A DNA stretch of 64,000 bases. It comes from Bicyclus anynana. Lineage: Eukaryota > Arthropoda > Insecta > Lepidoptera > Nymphalidae. Below, in pieces: positions 22,001 to 32,703 of the stretch. Position numbers and translations under genes: made by a program. Within the stretch, counting starts at the first letter, position 1. Each line of letters starts with the position of its first letter. Location: positions 3,866,501-3,930,500 of the forward strand of contig NC_069094.1 of the NCBI RefSeq assembly GCF_947172395.1, in the 5' to 3' direction. The notes beneath the pieces were generated by a model. That model was given only the letters and a program-made list of their open reading frames with translations. It was not told the origin of the DNA and ran no database searches.

Positions 22001-25000
22001 TTTCCACTTGCTACTATTCTTGCCTCTCCTTGATCTTCCTTGCTTCTTCCACTGTCATCAACACTTTCATATAATTTCGTCTAGGGTACTCTTGACCTGG
22101 CCTTTAATGAGAATGTTCTGGATTTGGTCCAGGAACGTTCGTCTCTGCCTTCCCCTTTTCTGTTCACACTCGCTTTTATAAAATCCTTTTGTTAGGTAGT
22201 TCTTTCTTCTTTTCTTTTCTTCTCATCTCTTCATTCATCTTTTCATTCATCATGCATTCCTTTCTCAGCATACTAAGCAGAGCATTATTGTTCAGGCATT
22301 GATTGTTCAAATATTCTTTCACAGATGGGGTCAGCAGAGAAACCCGGGATGCAGCTTGCGGCCGCTGACGCGGGCTCGCATCTGCAGCACATGTGTTCCC
22401 TGGACATAGACTCCAAGGCCTCCTACGTCCGTCTCTCAGGCATCATCTGTACCATTGGTATGTACATTGTACACCCGAACATCTTTCGTGTCTTAATTAC
22501 ATTTTTTATTGATTTTTTACTATGTTAAAAAAATATATAATTACTAGCTGATGAACGCGACTTCATCCGCCTTTCGACCTCTTTAATGCGGTTCTATGGC
22601 AAAATCCTTAGCAGACGTCTAAGAACTGTAAATTACCTCGCTGCTAAATTTCATCTTTGTTCGTTAAGCGACCTAAGGGACCTTTCTTTAGTTCGAACAG
22701 ACCAGTGGTCAAGCTTCGAGAGTGAATCTTTTCATAACATGCACCGTCTTAAAGATCAACCTAGCCAATTCCAACAGCCAAGCTAAGACAGCTTGACTGT
22801 TGGATCAACGGTTCCTTGACTAATTTTATTTTGTTGATTAAATAATGAAACTACATACTACAACTACATAAAACGACCTGTAGATCAACAATTCGATGAT
22901 TCACATGATACGGCGATAATATCTTATTACATAGGTATTCAGGGACACTAATCTTACCATAAAGTAATACATTAGGATTAAGTGTGAAATCTTGAAACAC
23001 AATCTGCTTGGAACCTGGTTATTGTTCCCACAAGTGGTTATTAAATGCTGACAACTTGGTTACCAAATACAAGTTCATGAAAATAAGACAATTTAACTTT
23101 TGATAAATACCTAGCTTAGTTGTAAACCATTTCTTTAATGCAGGCTTATAGATCCTTTACTGTTAAGTCAAATAACCGACAATGCGAGAATAGAGAGTGT
23201 GTCTACATTTGAGCATAACTTGTGACTTCATCTTCTTCGTAAATAGTTACTGGCCTAGGATGATCTTAGCCCAAATTTAGGAAATTTAATTTAGGCTAAA
23301 ATCAAAAATTGCACATCTGAAAGTAACAATTATAGAGTCAAGCATTATCGCGTGGTCTGTCTCCAAATACGTTTTAGGGGAGAGAATGCCATCTGCCTAG
23401 CTGCCTGCAGAACTTAACTTAAAATAGTGTGTTGATGATGATTATTTATTTATCCTTTTTTAACAATGTTATTAATATAATACAAAACACTATGAAAAAT
23501 TTATAAAAAAAACAACAACCCTCCAGCTGCGGGATAGTCGCTGCCTTCTATATCCGACCCTTGATCACAGTTAAGCGAAAGCTTCTTAAGAGTGTGTTGA
23601 TGTTTTGTCTACAGGGCCTGCCTCCCGTGACGTAGCCATGCTAGAGAAGATGATGGAGACCGGCATGAACGTCGCGCGAATGAACTTCTCCCACGGCTCG
23701 CACGAATATCACGCTGAGACCATCCGCAACTGCCGTGAGGCTGAGAAGAACTACAGCGCTAAACTCGGCATTCCATTCTCTCTGGCCATCGCTTTGGACA
23801 CTAAGGGACCGGAGATCAGAACAGGTCTTCTTGAAGGGGTAAGTCCTGGCATATAGAAATGTACTTCTTCGTGATGCGTCGAATATTCTGTGCATTATTT
23901 TCTTGAGGGGGTAAGTCTGGTATAAATGACGCGTGAATAAACTACTTCGTGAGGCGAAAAATATTGCTTTCTCTTTGCGTGTTATTCCTGACGAGCTGAC
24001 GCCGCACGGTTTACCCGCGCGGTTTTACCCGCGTGGTTCCCGTTCCCGTAGGAAAACGGGGATAATATATAGCCTATAGCCTTCCTCGGTAAATGGGCTA
24101 TCTAACACTGAAAGAATTTTTCAAATCGGCCCAGTAGTTCCTGAGATTAGCGCGTTCAATCAAACAAACAAACTCTTCAGCTTTATACAGGAAGAAATTT
24201 TTTTTAGTGCGGATATTTTTATATTTTGTACATAAACAAAATTTAATGATCACGTATTTTTTCTTTTTTTTTTTAACTCAAAAATAACAAAATTATCGTT
24301 AGCTAAAGTTATTTACTTTTGAACAGAATTTTAGGGTCACCCTATTGTGCGTTTATTTTATTTTCGTTTGATACCTAAAGGACGTCAGCAGATCACTTTT
24401 AAGCTGAATATATCTTGTTTAGTAATAATATGTACATTATTTTGTTATTTTAGAGACATAAATAAAAAAAAAAATTACATTAAATGTATCGAACTGTTTG
24501 TAGATTTATATTCTATTAATGATACAGAACCACGAAAAAAAATATCCGCACTAAAGACCGAATCACCCTGTATATTTTATATACCTCATTACTGAGGGTG
24601 GTGACCCATATCGAGGTCGCGCCATGTGGCTCGGCTTGTACCACTTGTAGCCCTGTGGCGACTTGTAGAGCTTTGTGTACATTTGTACGAGAGTGGTGCG
24701 GATTTGATCTGACCAACACATCGGGCTACGTCCTCGAGGTATCTTTCCTTCCACTTTACAAGTTTCTCTAAACTATCTCCTCTCCTGGCAATGTGACCGA
24801 AGTACTCGAGGATCCTCTGAAGACAGGTGGTGGAAAAATCAGAACAGAGCTACTTCAGTGACTAAGTGATTATATTATAGTGGCTTTATATTTGAAATTT
24901 TCGCAAGGCAAAGAAGATTTTAGTGCTAAACTCTGCATTACCGTCTCTCTGGCTATTGCTTAGGCACAACTAAGCTAACCAAACCAAACCACAACTGAAG

Positions 25001-26247
25001 AGGTACCAATTTTATTTTTAATGCGAGTACCTAATCAGAATAGTGGTACAGGTAGGTGTTTGTATATATCGCACGGCACAGATCTTGAGACGTATTTTAA
25101 ATATGCAGATTCATATCTATTAACAATACCATATTATTCGTACAATGCAATTCATATTCCATATATGGCGCATAATATTAAACGTATCTTTATTTACTTC
25201 TAAACGGCAGACATTGTCAATAGCTTTGCCAAAACGTTATAATTTCCATTGTTTGAGGAAACATATGTTTAAATACAGCTGGTGGATATATTTTAATTTT
25301 GGGTTCACTGATGAATCTGAAACTACTAATGTCATTGTCTTCATAAATATATAGGTCATAGATGATACATTACATATAGGTATTAATATGGCTATTGTTC
25401 AATATCAGATGAAATAGGGAAGGAGGAGAGTCGAAAAACACACTTTTTCATTTTTCATTTTCAGTGAAGTGCCAGTTACAATATCTCATCGATATCGACA
25501 GTCTTACAACTACGAATACGTATTTTAAAATGATGCAAGGATAGATAAAGGCGTGTGTTACATGGATAGTCGGAATTATTTGAATTACTCTGTATGAAAA
25601 CTTTTTTTTTTAGTTAAAAAAAAAATTGTTATGCAGTTCGTCTCCCTTAAGTGGACTTGTCAAAATGTAAGTGGAAAGGTGAAAATAAAAAAAAAACAAC
25701 ACGACGACTGTGAGACGCTTTCGTTTTGTTTTTTTTTTTAATATTGCGATATGGGTATCAAATTCAAGGGCTCATCAAGAGGATTATAAAATGGTATATC
25801 ATGGCGATGTTAAAAAAACGTACAATAAGGAAAACGTTATGTATTTATCGCTATGCAAAATACGCGAGGCGGATGACTAGGTGCAAGCAGGTTAGGCCGT
25901 CGAGTTTTTTTATTATTGATTATTTGTATTTATTCTTTCATATTTTGAGATTGTGTACAAGAAAGATTTTCTTTATCAGGGTGGTTCTGCTGAAGTGGAG
26001 CTGAAGAAAGGCGAGACCATCAAGCTGTCCACCGACCCGGCGTACGCCGAGTCCGGGAACGTGAGCGTCGTGTTCGTGGACTACAAGAACATCACCAACG
26101 TGGTGAAGCCGGGCAACCGCATCTTCATCGACGACGGGCTCATATCCATCATCTGCCAGTCCGTCACCGCGGACACGTTGGTCTGCAATATTGAGAATGG
26201 AGGTACATACTTGTTACAATCATCATCATCATCATCATCTTCATCAG

Positions 26248-26310
<63 letters not shown>

Positions 26311-26363
26311 GTAAATCGTCATCTTCATCATCGTCATCATCATCAGCATTGTCATCTTCATCG

Positions 26364-26457
<94 letters not shown>

Positions 26458-29400
26458 TATCATCATTATTATTATATATTAGAAGAACTACCACTGTTGG
26501 ACTTGGGCCTCTTGCATGGACTTCCAAACAAAATGGAGCCGCCAGCACGTGAGGGTGTTACATATTTTTTACAAAAATCATCTTGAAGATTAATTTTAGC
26601 AGAAATATCCTGACACAAGTATCAAGAAAATTGCTGTGATAATATATGCCTGGATAAACACATAAGTAGTATTTTTTTCTCGGTATTAAGTAAATGTCAA
26701 AGGGTACAGGTGGTATTCAATAAAGATAAATCTATATCTTCTATTAAAAAAAAATAAAGAATAATAATGAAAAATAGTCTTAAAAGTAATTAGTTTTCCT
26801 CATTTAATACTTTGTTATTACTATTATTTTTATGGTTTGTTTGTATTTCATCAGGTATGCTGGGATCAAGGAAGGGTGTAAACTTGCCGGGGCTGCCGGT
26901 GGACCTGCCCGCCGTCTCTGAGAAAGACAAGTCGGACTTGCTATTTGGTGTTGAACAAGGCGTAAGTACAACCCAAAAAAGTACCAAAAAATGTACAAAT
27001 GATCAGGGTAGCTACCGCCGTATCTGTGATACGGGGCCCCCGGACAACAGGGGCCCCTTACGTGCTTTGATTTTAGCAAAATTAAGTAAAATGTCACTGA
27101 ATCTGGTGCTTCCAAAAAAACATATAAATTGCCTCTAGAGTTTCACTTCAGGAACGAACAACAGGACAAAAGATAAACAAAATTTATTTTCTCCTGGTTT
27201 TCAGAAACAGCCTATACTTAGGTTAGGTTACTTTTATATTTATTTAGAGCAAGCATTATTTGTTTCTTTTTTGAAAATTTTTTACCCATCAGTGGGCCCC
27301 CCAATTAATAGGTAAAGGTACAGAATAATTTGTGTGAACTAAACACAACAACCCTCACTAATATTTCTCTCCTTACAAACATACACAGTAGCGTACACTT
27401 CATAATGCAAAAAATATTTTTGATGGGAGGCTTCGGCCGTGGCTAGTTTCCACCCTACCGACAAAGACGTACCGCCAAGCGATTTAGCGTTCCGGTACGA
27501 TGTCGTGTAGAAACCGTAAGGAGTGCGGATTTTCATCCTACTCTAACAAGTTAGCCCGCTTCCATCTTAGATTGCATCATCACTTACCATCAGGTGAGAT
27601 TGTAGTCAAGGGCTAACTTGTAAAGAATAAAAGAAAAAAATGCATTGCTTAACCTGAGGACTCATTATGAACCTGACCTGTGTATAATGGTGTATGAGTT
27701 TTCATTTTTTACTTTTAATGACTACCCTACTTAAAAACCTTGTGCACATCATCGGAAATATGTACTCATATACAATTTTGAACTTGGACAGACTTTAAGA
27801 AGTGTGCATTCTTTCACTGGGTTTTTATAAAATTTTCTTAAGCTCACACTCGTGTCTGCTATCTATAACATGGCCAGAATTTCCAAGATGACGTCATTTA
27901 TTGTGAGGTAAAAAAATGAATGGTAGCCGATATTATCATGGCAGCGCAAATCTGTAATATATACTAATAAAAAAAATAGATAAAACCTGTCATAGATATC
28001 ATATCTGTCATATAAAAAAGTAATCAACATGGATACCGGTACAATTACAACAATGTGCTGTATAAAACAAACACAGATTAGCGATATCAGCACGATAGAG
28101 CGTGGGAGAGTCGCCAGAACCACGTGCTAGCGGCATGTATAACCGATAACTTTAAAACTACCAACAAACATACTACAAGTTACTGTCCGGCCGCTCAGAG
28201 ATTGCGTTTCTGACACCTGTCAATGATAGAGATACACGTACGGAACACGACATTGTCGTAGCCGTTCCGAATACAAGATTCAAAAACGAATACATTTTGG
28301 TGTCACTACGACATGAAGCGTCACATCAGTAATTTTCAATATTAATTCAAGAAAAATGGCGTCTTTTGGTTTTAAATATTTTAAAAATTGTTTACAAAAA
28401 TTAAAGATATAAGTATTTTTAAACAATATTTATGATTACACATTGCTAATTTTTCCGTAACGTTTAAGAAAAATTGGATCTTTGAATCTTGATTGCAGTG
28501 GCTTAAATTGAAAAAAAACTGATTCAAAAGGGAAAAATTTGAAAAATCTAAAAAATAAATATAACTTGGTCACCCTAGGTAGTTTGTCAACTATTCAAAT
28601 TAGTTTTTGGATAATTAGGTGGTGTATCTACCACTTGCATTTAATATGTTAATTGTATAATGCTTTATTATAGCTTGCCAAATTCGTTCATAACACTCCC
28701 GATGGTCCACAGGGGACGGGTAGACGGTAGAGATGACAGGTAAACCTACAACTGATGCACCCCACTTCCAGCCTCTGCATCGCGCAGTCCTTCCCTCCCC
28801 GTCGCCCGCTTATCAAGGGAGTGTCTTCAAAGAACTTGCCAAGCTATAATTATGCTTTCTGCAGGTGGATATGATCTTCGCGTCGTTCATCCGCAACGGC
28901 GCGGCGCTGACGGAGATCCGCGGCATCCTCGGGGAGAAGGGCAAAAACATCAAGATCATCTCCAAGATCGAGAACCACCAGGGCATGGTCAACCTCGACG
29001 AGATCATTGCGGTATGCTCCTATATTTTCTTATTATAATTGGCTAATGTTTCAGTTTCTCGATGATAGCTTATTGATTACTTGCGTAACTGTACTAGCCA
29101 AGGGGGTGACATTGCCACGTAGAGTAGGGGTAGGGAAGAAGTATAGCGTGACCAGTTGACGACGACACAGTGGAGTTTTAGTTGGTTGAAGTCCGACATA
29201 ACCGCCTCGCGGCGAGAAGGTATCCATGAGCATTTCCCCTGAAAAAACAGGGATACAATATAGCCTATGCCACAAATAACGTGAATTTCTAGTGGTAATA
29301 GGATTTACAAAACTGGTTCAGTAGATTCAGAGATTACCTCTTTTAATAATAGACTAAATAAAGTATAAAATAAAATCTACTATATGCATAAAAATAAGTC

Positions 29401-32400
29401 TGGTTTTCCTTCCTGACGCTATAATTCCAGAACGCACGAACCGATATCCACGGTTTTGCATTCGTTGGAAATGTCTCGGGCTCCGTGAGATTTATAGCAA
29501 AGAAAATTTAGGAAAAGGTAGGGTAGGGGGTAGAGGTAGAGTTGGGTAGGGGTAGTTGAAAGTTTACATCGCGGGCGTTCGCTAATTGGGCCAACGTGGT
29601 GGACTATTCGCCTATACCTTTTAATTCTAAGAGGAGACTCGAGCTCAACAGTGAGCCGAATATGGGTCACGATCAGACAGTAGCTAGTTTGCACCGGTTT
29701 GTATTTTCAAACCATTAAGGCTTGTTACTGAAATGCGGATGTCGTCAATTTGCAAAGTAATTGGGTCATGTTATGTTACAATACTTCGAGTTTGACCCCT
29801 TATTCAATTCAATTTGCTCAACTGGGATCACCATGTCAAGTAATTTTTGGATTGGAAATAAACAATTCTTTGACCAAATTTAAAATAACGTATGTCAAAA
29901 TAACATTCGTTGTTAGGTAATAAATGATATCTTCATGTCGGTTGATATACTTGTTTAGCAAGTTAAAAGATTTAATACCTTTTTTTATGAAGTCGATAAA
30001 AGGTAACGGACGGACGGACCAGCACGTTTATTATAATATTAGTGTGGAAAATCCAATGCCACTGCCAATCCGCATTGGGCCAGCGTGGTGAACTATTGGC
30101 CTAACCCCTCACATTCAGATAGTTATTTCAGATTCAGATAATTAACCCATACTTATAATGATAATAATGACTAATAATACAAGATCATAAGACTTTTCAT
30201 ACTGACACTCTAACAATGTATGTTTAAATTTCAGGAATCCGACGGTATCATGGTCGCTCGCGGTGACCTTGGCATTGAGATCCCACCAGAGAAAGTGTTC
30301 CTTGCACAGAAAACAATGATTGCTAGGTGCAACAGGGTAACTATATTATCATGGATTTTTATACAAACTTCGTTATTTTTTCTAACATGGAACTCTAGTT
30401 CAAGATATATATCTGGAGTAACAAATTCATATCTACTAGCATAATCCAAATCCAAGTACATTTCGTATTAGTCTATGGAATGGGATAAACATACACATAC
30501 AATTTCATAAGTGTAGTATTTTTGTATATGAATGGCCAGTGCTTAACCTAGACTTGTTTAGAATTTTAATTAAGTCCCGCAATAGTAATCGGTTCATAAT
30601 GATAATGAATGAATAACTGAATGTTTTCTAACAGGTGGGCAAACCAGTAATTTGCGCGACACAAATGTTGGAATCCATGGTGAAGAAACCTCGTCCGACG
30701 CGCGCGGAAACGTCCGACGTGGCCAACGCTATCCTAGATGGAGCCGACTGTGTTATGTTGTCCGGTGAAACTGCCAAAGGGGACTACCCTCTGGAATGTG
30801 TTCTGACAATGGCCAACATTTGCAAGGAAGCGGAGGCCGCTATCTGGCATAAGCAGCTGTTCATTGACCTTAGCTCTCAGGTAAAGCCAATACAATGAAA
30901 AAAAATACATCGAATGATTGTCAGCATTGTCGGCACTAAGGCCACACGAGTAAAACTTGCGGTAGTTCTTGTTTAGATGTAGATGGCAACAGCTGAGACG
31001 AAAAGTTGTATTTATTATAGGAAAAATTGCCGATCGAGTCCGCGCAGTCGGTAGCCATCGCGTCCGTGGAAGCGTCCACCAAATGCATGGCGTCGGCCAT
31101 AGTGGTGATCACCACGAGCGGGCGATCCGCGCACCTGCTCAGCAAGTACCGGCCGCGCTGCCCCATCATCGCTGTCACGCGCGTGCCGCAGACCGCGCGG
31201 CTGGCCCATCTCTACCGCGGCGTGCTGCCCATCGTGTACCAGGGTGAGCTTCTGATAATGCTAGTAATATCTAAGAGTACAAAAAAAAAAACAATATTAA
31301 TACCACGATAATGATAATAATCTCTAATAGTACCACGATAATGCTAGTAACTAACTAATAGTAGAAAAAAAACGATTGTGTTGTAGACCACACAACTGCA
31401 GTGAAACTTCTTTCAAAAATAAAAAAAACAGCGCCATCTATGAGTCCTAGTCATCTGCAGTGCAACAGATTCTTGAAATGTAGGTACAATATGGGATTGT
31501 TTCAAAGTTCTCTAAAAACGCCATCTACTGGTAGTTTAAAATAACAAACTATGTTTTAATATGCATGTAGATGGCAGCACGCATCTTAAAGCCTTATCGA
31601 CTCATTCTCCACTTTACTTCCTAAGTCAAGCTGAATAAAGAAGCTTAAAAGAAGTTTTACTTCAAAATATGCTTAAACAACTTAATTATTATCGGCATTA
31701 TTATAATATATCCGTTTCCCAATAGAGTCAGTAGCCAGCGACTGGCTGAAGGACGTGGACAACCGCGTGCAGTACGGGCTGAAGTTCGGGCGCGCCCGCG
31801 GGTTCATCAACACGGGCGACCACGTGGTCGTCGTCACCGGCTGGAGACAGGGCTCCGGGTTCACCAACACCATGCGTATTATGTAAGACTAGTAGAGTTT
31901 TTTTTATTGAGAAATAATACAATTAATAACTTAATCTAACACATCCTATCCATATAATTATAAAAATCATGCCCACTTAGAATGGTAGCAAAAGAATACA
32001 GGCTGCATTTCCGCACTGGACAGCCAGGCTTTTGAGCAAAAAATGAACCAGCCCTTCTGTCACCAGTACATTTCACCACGGCCTGTGGTGAAATTAAATG
32101 AATTAAATTGTAATTTAAAATCGTTAAATTTAAGTAGAGGATTATTGTAACATCAAATGCGAATCCATATCTGTCTTCTGCTGAACCAATTGATGAATTT
32201 TGCTATAGAGAGATAAATTGAGCCTTGGAGCATTTAGTATTTGGTGAACTTTATATAAATAGAAAGGTTGAACCGGGTCAAAAGTTTGTAGGAAGAATGT
32301 CCTTCTTTTTTTAAAGGTCTATTTTTATGAAAATTGTGCATAAACCACGAGATAAATATAAAACGCAAAAATATGATCCATGAATTTTTGAAATTACACT

Positions 32401-32703
32401 TGTAAAGGGATGAAATGGTTGGAAATAGAGTGACCAACCATTTTTAAGATGTATTTATTAAAAATAGTATATACTACGATAGATAGTAGTTGTAATAGAT
32501 AGTATAGTTTTTTTCAAATAACTCAACAGGTTAAATAGGGCTTGTAATTTTTTTTACATAATTGGTATATTGACCATCGCTAAAATGTAAATTGTAATGT
32601 GGTTAAAGAGGGGATGAAAGCATACACTGATTTCACAAAATATCGACGGCTTTCGTTTGTGTTTATTAATTGATTATTTTATTTTTTCAGCCAAGTGGAA
32701 TAA
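19059..32703 (+). CDS. Pyk: Pyruvate kinase, 11 coding exons
   Basis: This cytosolic glycolytic enzyme makes pyruvate and ATP from phosphoenolpyruvate and ADP. Exons: 19059-19094, 22325-22457, 23615-23838, 25980-26202, 26855-26961, 28865-29011, 30235-30336, 30635-30880, 31021-31243, 31726-31882, 32691-32703. Phases agree and sum to 1611 nt, 536 residues, near the usual insect length. Motifs: MNVARMNFSHGSHEYH and LDTKGPEIRTG (PEP/ADP site); the B domain in exons 4-5; IKIISKIENHQG with catalytic Lys about 275 and metal-binding Glu 277; SDGIMVARGDLGIEIP; KPVICATQMLESM with PRPTRAE; CVMLSGETAKGDYP; C-terminal GWRQGSGFTNTMRIIQVE. No residue I know to be essential is missing. Exon 1 (MVWPTVYDGKTE) is the least certain, chosen for its donor and phase. 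The first Met of exon 2 (22325) could also start a protein. The last exon adds only QVE; failure to splice would end after MRIM. Confidence 0.95.
20100..20456 (+). mobile_element. Helitron-like non-autonomous element or fragment
   Basis: Runs from GGGGGTGATTAGTGATCGG through ATGCCAAAAATGCAATCAG, CAAAACTACTTGACGGAT and GGGCGGACAAAGTCCC to CGCGGGCGTCCGCTAGT. The GCGGGCGTCCGCTAGT end, with its short GC hairpin and a CTAG terminus, is typical of abundant lepidopteran Helitron-like repeats. Related ends recur at 29565-29590 (CGCGGGCGTTCGCTAATTGG) and 44195-44215. Lies in the first intron of pyruvate kinase. Confidence 0.55.
20913..20957. repeat. Inverted repeat, 19-bp stem
   Basis: CGATATCTGGCTCTATCTC, a 7-nt loop (TGATCGT), then GAGATAGAGCCACATATCG, with one mismatch in the stem. 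Intronic, of unknown role. Confidence 0.8.
21060..21109. repeat. Perfect 21-bp hairpin
   Basis: The arms at 21060-21080 and 21089-21109 are perfect reverse complements (starting CGAGGTTCCTTAGCG and ending with TGACGTC-type sequence at the loop side), around an 8-nt loop TCCCCTGG. Lies in pyruvate kinase intron 1. A pre-miRNA-like hairpin would normally have a longer stem with bulges, so a transposon end is more likely. Confidence 0.85.
21960..22165 (-). mobile_element. Non-LTR retrotransposon ORF2 tail fragment
   Basis: The minus strand reads RRQRRTFLDQIQNILIKGQV followed by KSTLDEI, and later SSKWKDVVCLPLWH. This resembles the GRRRxTFLDQIxxVLxKGQVKS...DRxxWRxVV tail of insect non-LTR ORF2. 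Frame breaks are present. It lies about 160 bp before pyruvate kinase exon 2. Confidence 0.6.
22535..22665 (+). repeat. Common lepidopteran repeat scrap
   Basis: ACTAGCTGATGAACGCGACT followed by TCATCCGCCTTTCGACCTC and AGCAGACGTCTAAGAACTG. A close relative lies at 47575-47700 (CGGACGCAACTTCGCCCGCC, TTTTAGCAGACGTCTACAAA). The CTAGCTGATG-type end suggests a Helitron-like terminus on the opposite strand. Non-coding, in pyruvate kinase intron 2. Confidence 0.5.
22800..23600. other. Pyruvate kinase intron 2, no feature seen
   Basis: AT-rich intron sequence between the repeat scrap and exon 3 at 23615. I find no element or exon in it that I can support. Confidence 0.5.
23828..23966 (+). repeat. 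Tandem duplication of the pyruvate kinase exon 3 splice donor
   Basis: TTCTTGAAGGGGTAAGTCCTGG (exon end, donor at 23839, given as a landmark) is repeated at 23900 as TTCTTGAGGGGGTAAGTCTGG, offset 72 bp. The similarity continues downstream (CTTCGTGATGCGTCGAATATT versus CTTCGTGAGGCGAAAAATATT). The second copy keeps a strong GTAAGT donor at 23911. Using it would read into an in-frame TAG within six codons after the normal exon end. Confidence 0.8.
24184..24575. mobile_element. TIR element of about 390 bp
   Basis: Inverted ends: TATACAGG near 24184 with TTTTTAGTGCGGATATTTTT at 24201, and AAAAAAATATCCGCACTAAA with CCTGTATA ending near 24575. The interior is AT-rich and non-coding. Immediately upstream (23995-24185) is another common scrap with GGCCCAGTAGTTCCTGAGAT. 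Confidence 0.65.
24576..24834 (-). mobile_element. Non-LTR retrotransposon ORF2 tail
   Basis: The minus strand gives RILEYFGHIARRGDSLEKLV, then (with a frame change) PRGRSPMCWSDQIRTTL. This is the typical C-terminal region of an insect reverse-transcriptase ORF2 (FGHIxRRxxxxLExLVVxGKVxGxRxRGRSPxRWxDQI). 5'-truncated, in pyruvate kinase intron 3. Confidence 0.75.
24835..24972 (+). pseudogene. Decayed extra copies of pyruvate kinase exon 3 pieces
   Basis: Two fragments echo exon 3. 24837-24863 reads KIRTELLQ then stop, compared with EIRTGLLEG at the exon end. 24909-24962 reads EDFSAKLCITVSLAIA then TAG, compared with KNYSAKLGIPFSLAIALDTK inside the exon. They appear in swapped order, as expected from tandem copies. 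Both have stops or lesions, so they are relics. They imply an old duplication of the exon in this intron. Confidence 0.65.
25456..25680 (+). mobile_element. MITE family D, partial copy
   Basis: GAAGTGCCAGTTACAATATC, CGATATCGACAGTCTTAC, TACGAATACGTATTTTAAAA and TATGCAGTTCGTCTCCCTTA match 63465-63625 (GAGTGCCAGTTGCAATATCT and so on), and the reverse of 38305-38598. The terminal GGGTGCTCGGGAG-type ends seen in the other copies are not evident here. Confidence 0.65.
26217..26472 (+). repeat. Long (CAT)n trinucleotide microsatellite
   Basis: About 255 bp of mostly CAT/ATC triplets with a few GTC, TTC, AGC and GTAAAT interruptions, starting 14 nt after the exon 4 splice donor (26203) of pyruvate kinase. 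In unspliced RNA it would read as polySer, polyHis or polyIle depending on frame; on the opposite strand as polyAsp or polyMet. None of these is evidence of a gene. Likely polymorphic in length. Confidence 0.95.
26475..26545 (+). repeat. Retrotransposon-end scrap next to the microsatellite
   Basis: ACTACCACTGTTGGACTTGG, GCCTCTTGCATGGACTTCCA and GGAGCCGCCAGCACG form a fragment common at the 3' ends of lepidopteran non-LTR elements, which often end in CAT/ATG triplet tails. A related scrap is at 35855-35925 (GGTCCATGCAAGAGGCCTAT). The microsatellite may have grown from such a tail. Confidence 0.5.
27420..27630 (+). mobile_element. SINE-like repeat (family E), copy 1
   Basis: GAGGCTTCGGCCGTGGCTAG, CGCCAAGCGATTTAGCGTTC, GGTACGATGTCGTGTAGAAA and CACTTACCATCAGGTGAGAT, ending in a GTAAAGAATAAAAGAAAAAA tail. 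It shares blocks with 46130-46325 (reverse) and 39095-39245 (CACGGCCGAAGCCTCCCACC, reverse). I recognise it as a common lepidopteran SINE. Lies in pyruvate kinase intron 5. Confidence 0.7.
28185..28430 (+). mobile_element. Repeat family G, copy 1
   Basis: Starts GTCCGGCCGCTCAGAGATTG, the TIR also seen at both ends of 52973-53185. It continues with GGAACACGACATTGTCGTAG, GACATGAAGCGTCACATCAG, AAAATGGCGTCTTTTGGTTT and TTTAAATATTTTAAAAATTG, matching 55735-55915 closely. Non-coding. The far TIR is not evident, so this is a truncated or fused copy. Confidence 0.65.
28669..28858. mobile_element. MITE family F, complete copy abutting exon 6
   Basis: The left end TTATAGCTTGCCAAATTCGT then CATAACACTCCCGATGG, and the right end (reverse complement TAATTATAGCTTGGCAAGTT then TGAAGACACTCCCTTG), form long inverted repeats with a few mismatches. 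The interior is GC-rich. The element ends only about 6-10 bp before the pyruvate kinase exon 6 acceptor (28864), so its end lies where the branch point and polypyrimidine tract of that intron should be. Confidence 0.75.
29385..29665. repeat. Two adjacent common repeat scraps
   Basis: 29385-29590 (CTGACGCTATAATTCCAGAA, AACCGATATCCACGGTTTTG, ending CATCGCGGGCGTTCGCTAAT) resembles the Helitron-like ends elsewhere. 29591-29665 (GGCCAACGTGGTGGACTATT, GGAGACTCGAGCTCAACAGT) is a reverse copy of family C. Both lie in pyruvate kinase intron 6. Confidence 0.5.
30045..30130 (-). repeat. Family C fragment
   Basis: GCCACTGCCAATCCGCATTG, GGCCAGCGTGGTGAACTATT and GGCCTAACCCCTCACATTC. This is the reverse orientation of the repeat at 9165-9305, in pyruvate kinase intron 6. 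Confidence 0.6.

Noticed and set aside
26081..26586. Long ORFs of polySer, polyHis, polyAsp and polyMet in several frames
   Set aside because: They are all readings of the (CAT)n microsatellite after pyruvate kinase exon 4; only 25980-26202 is coding.
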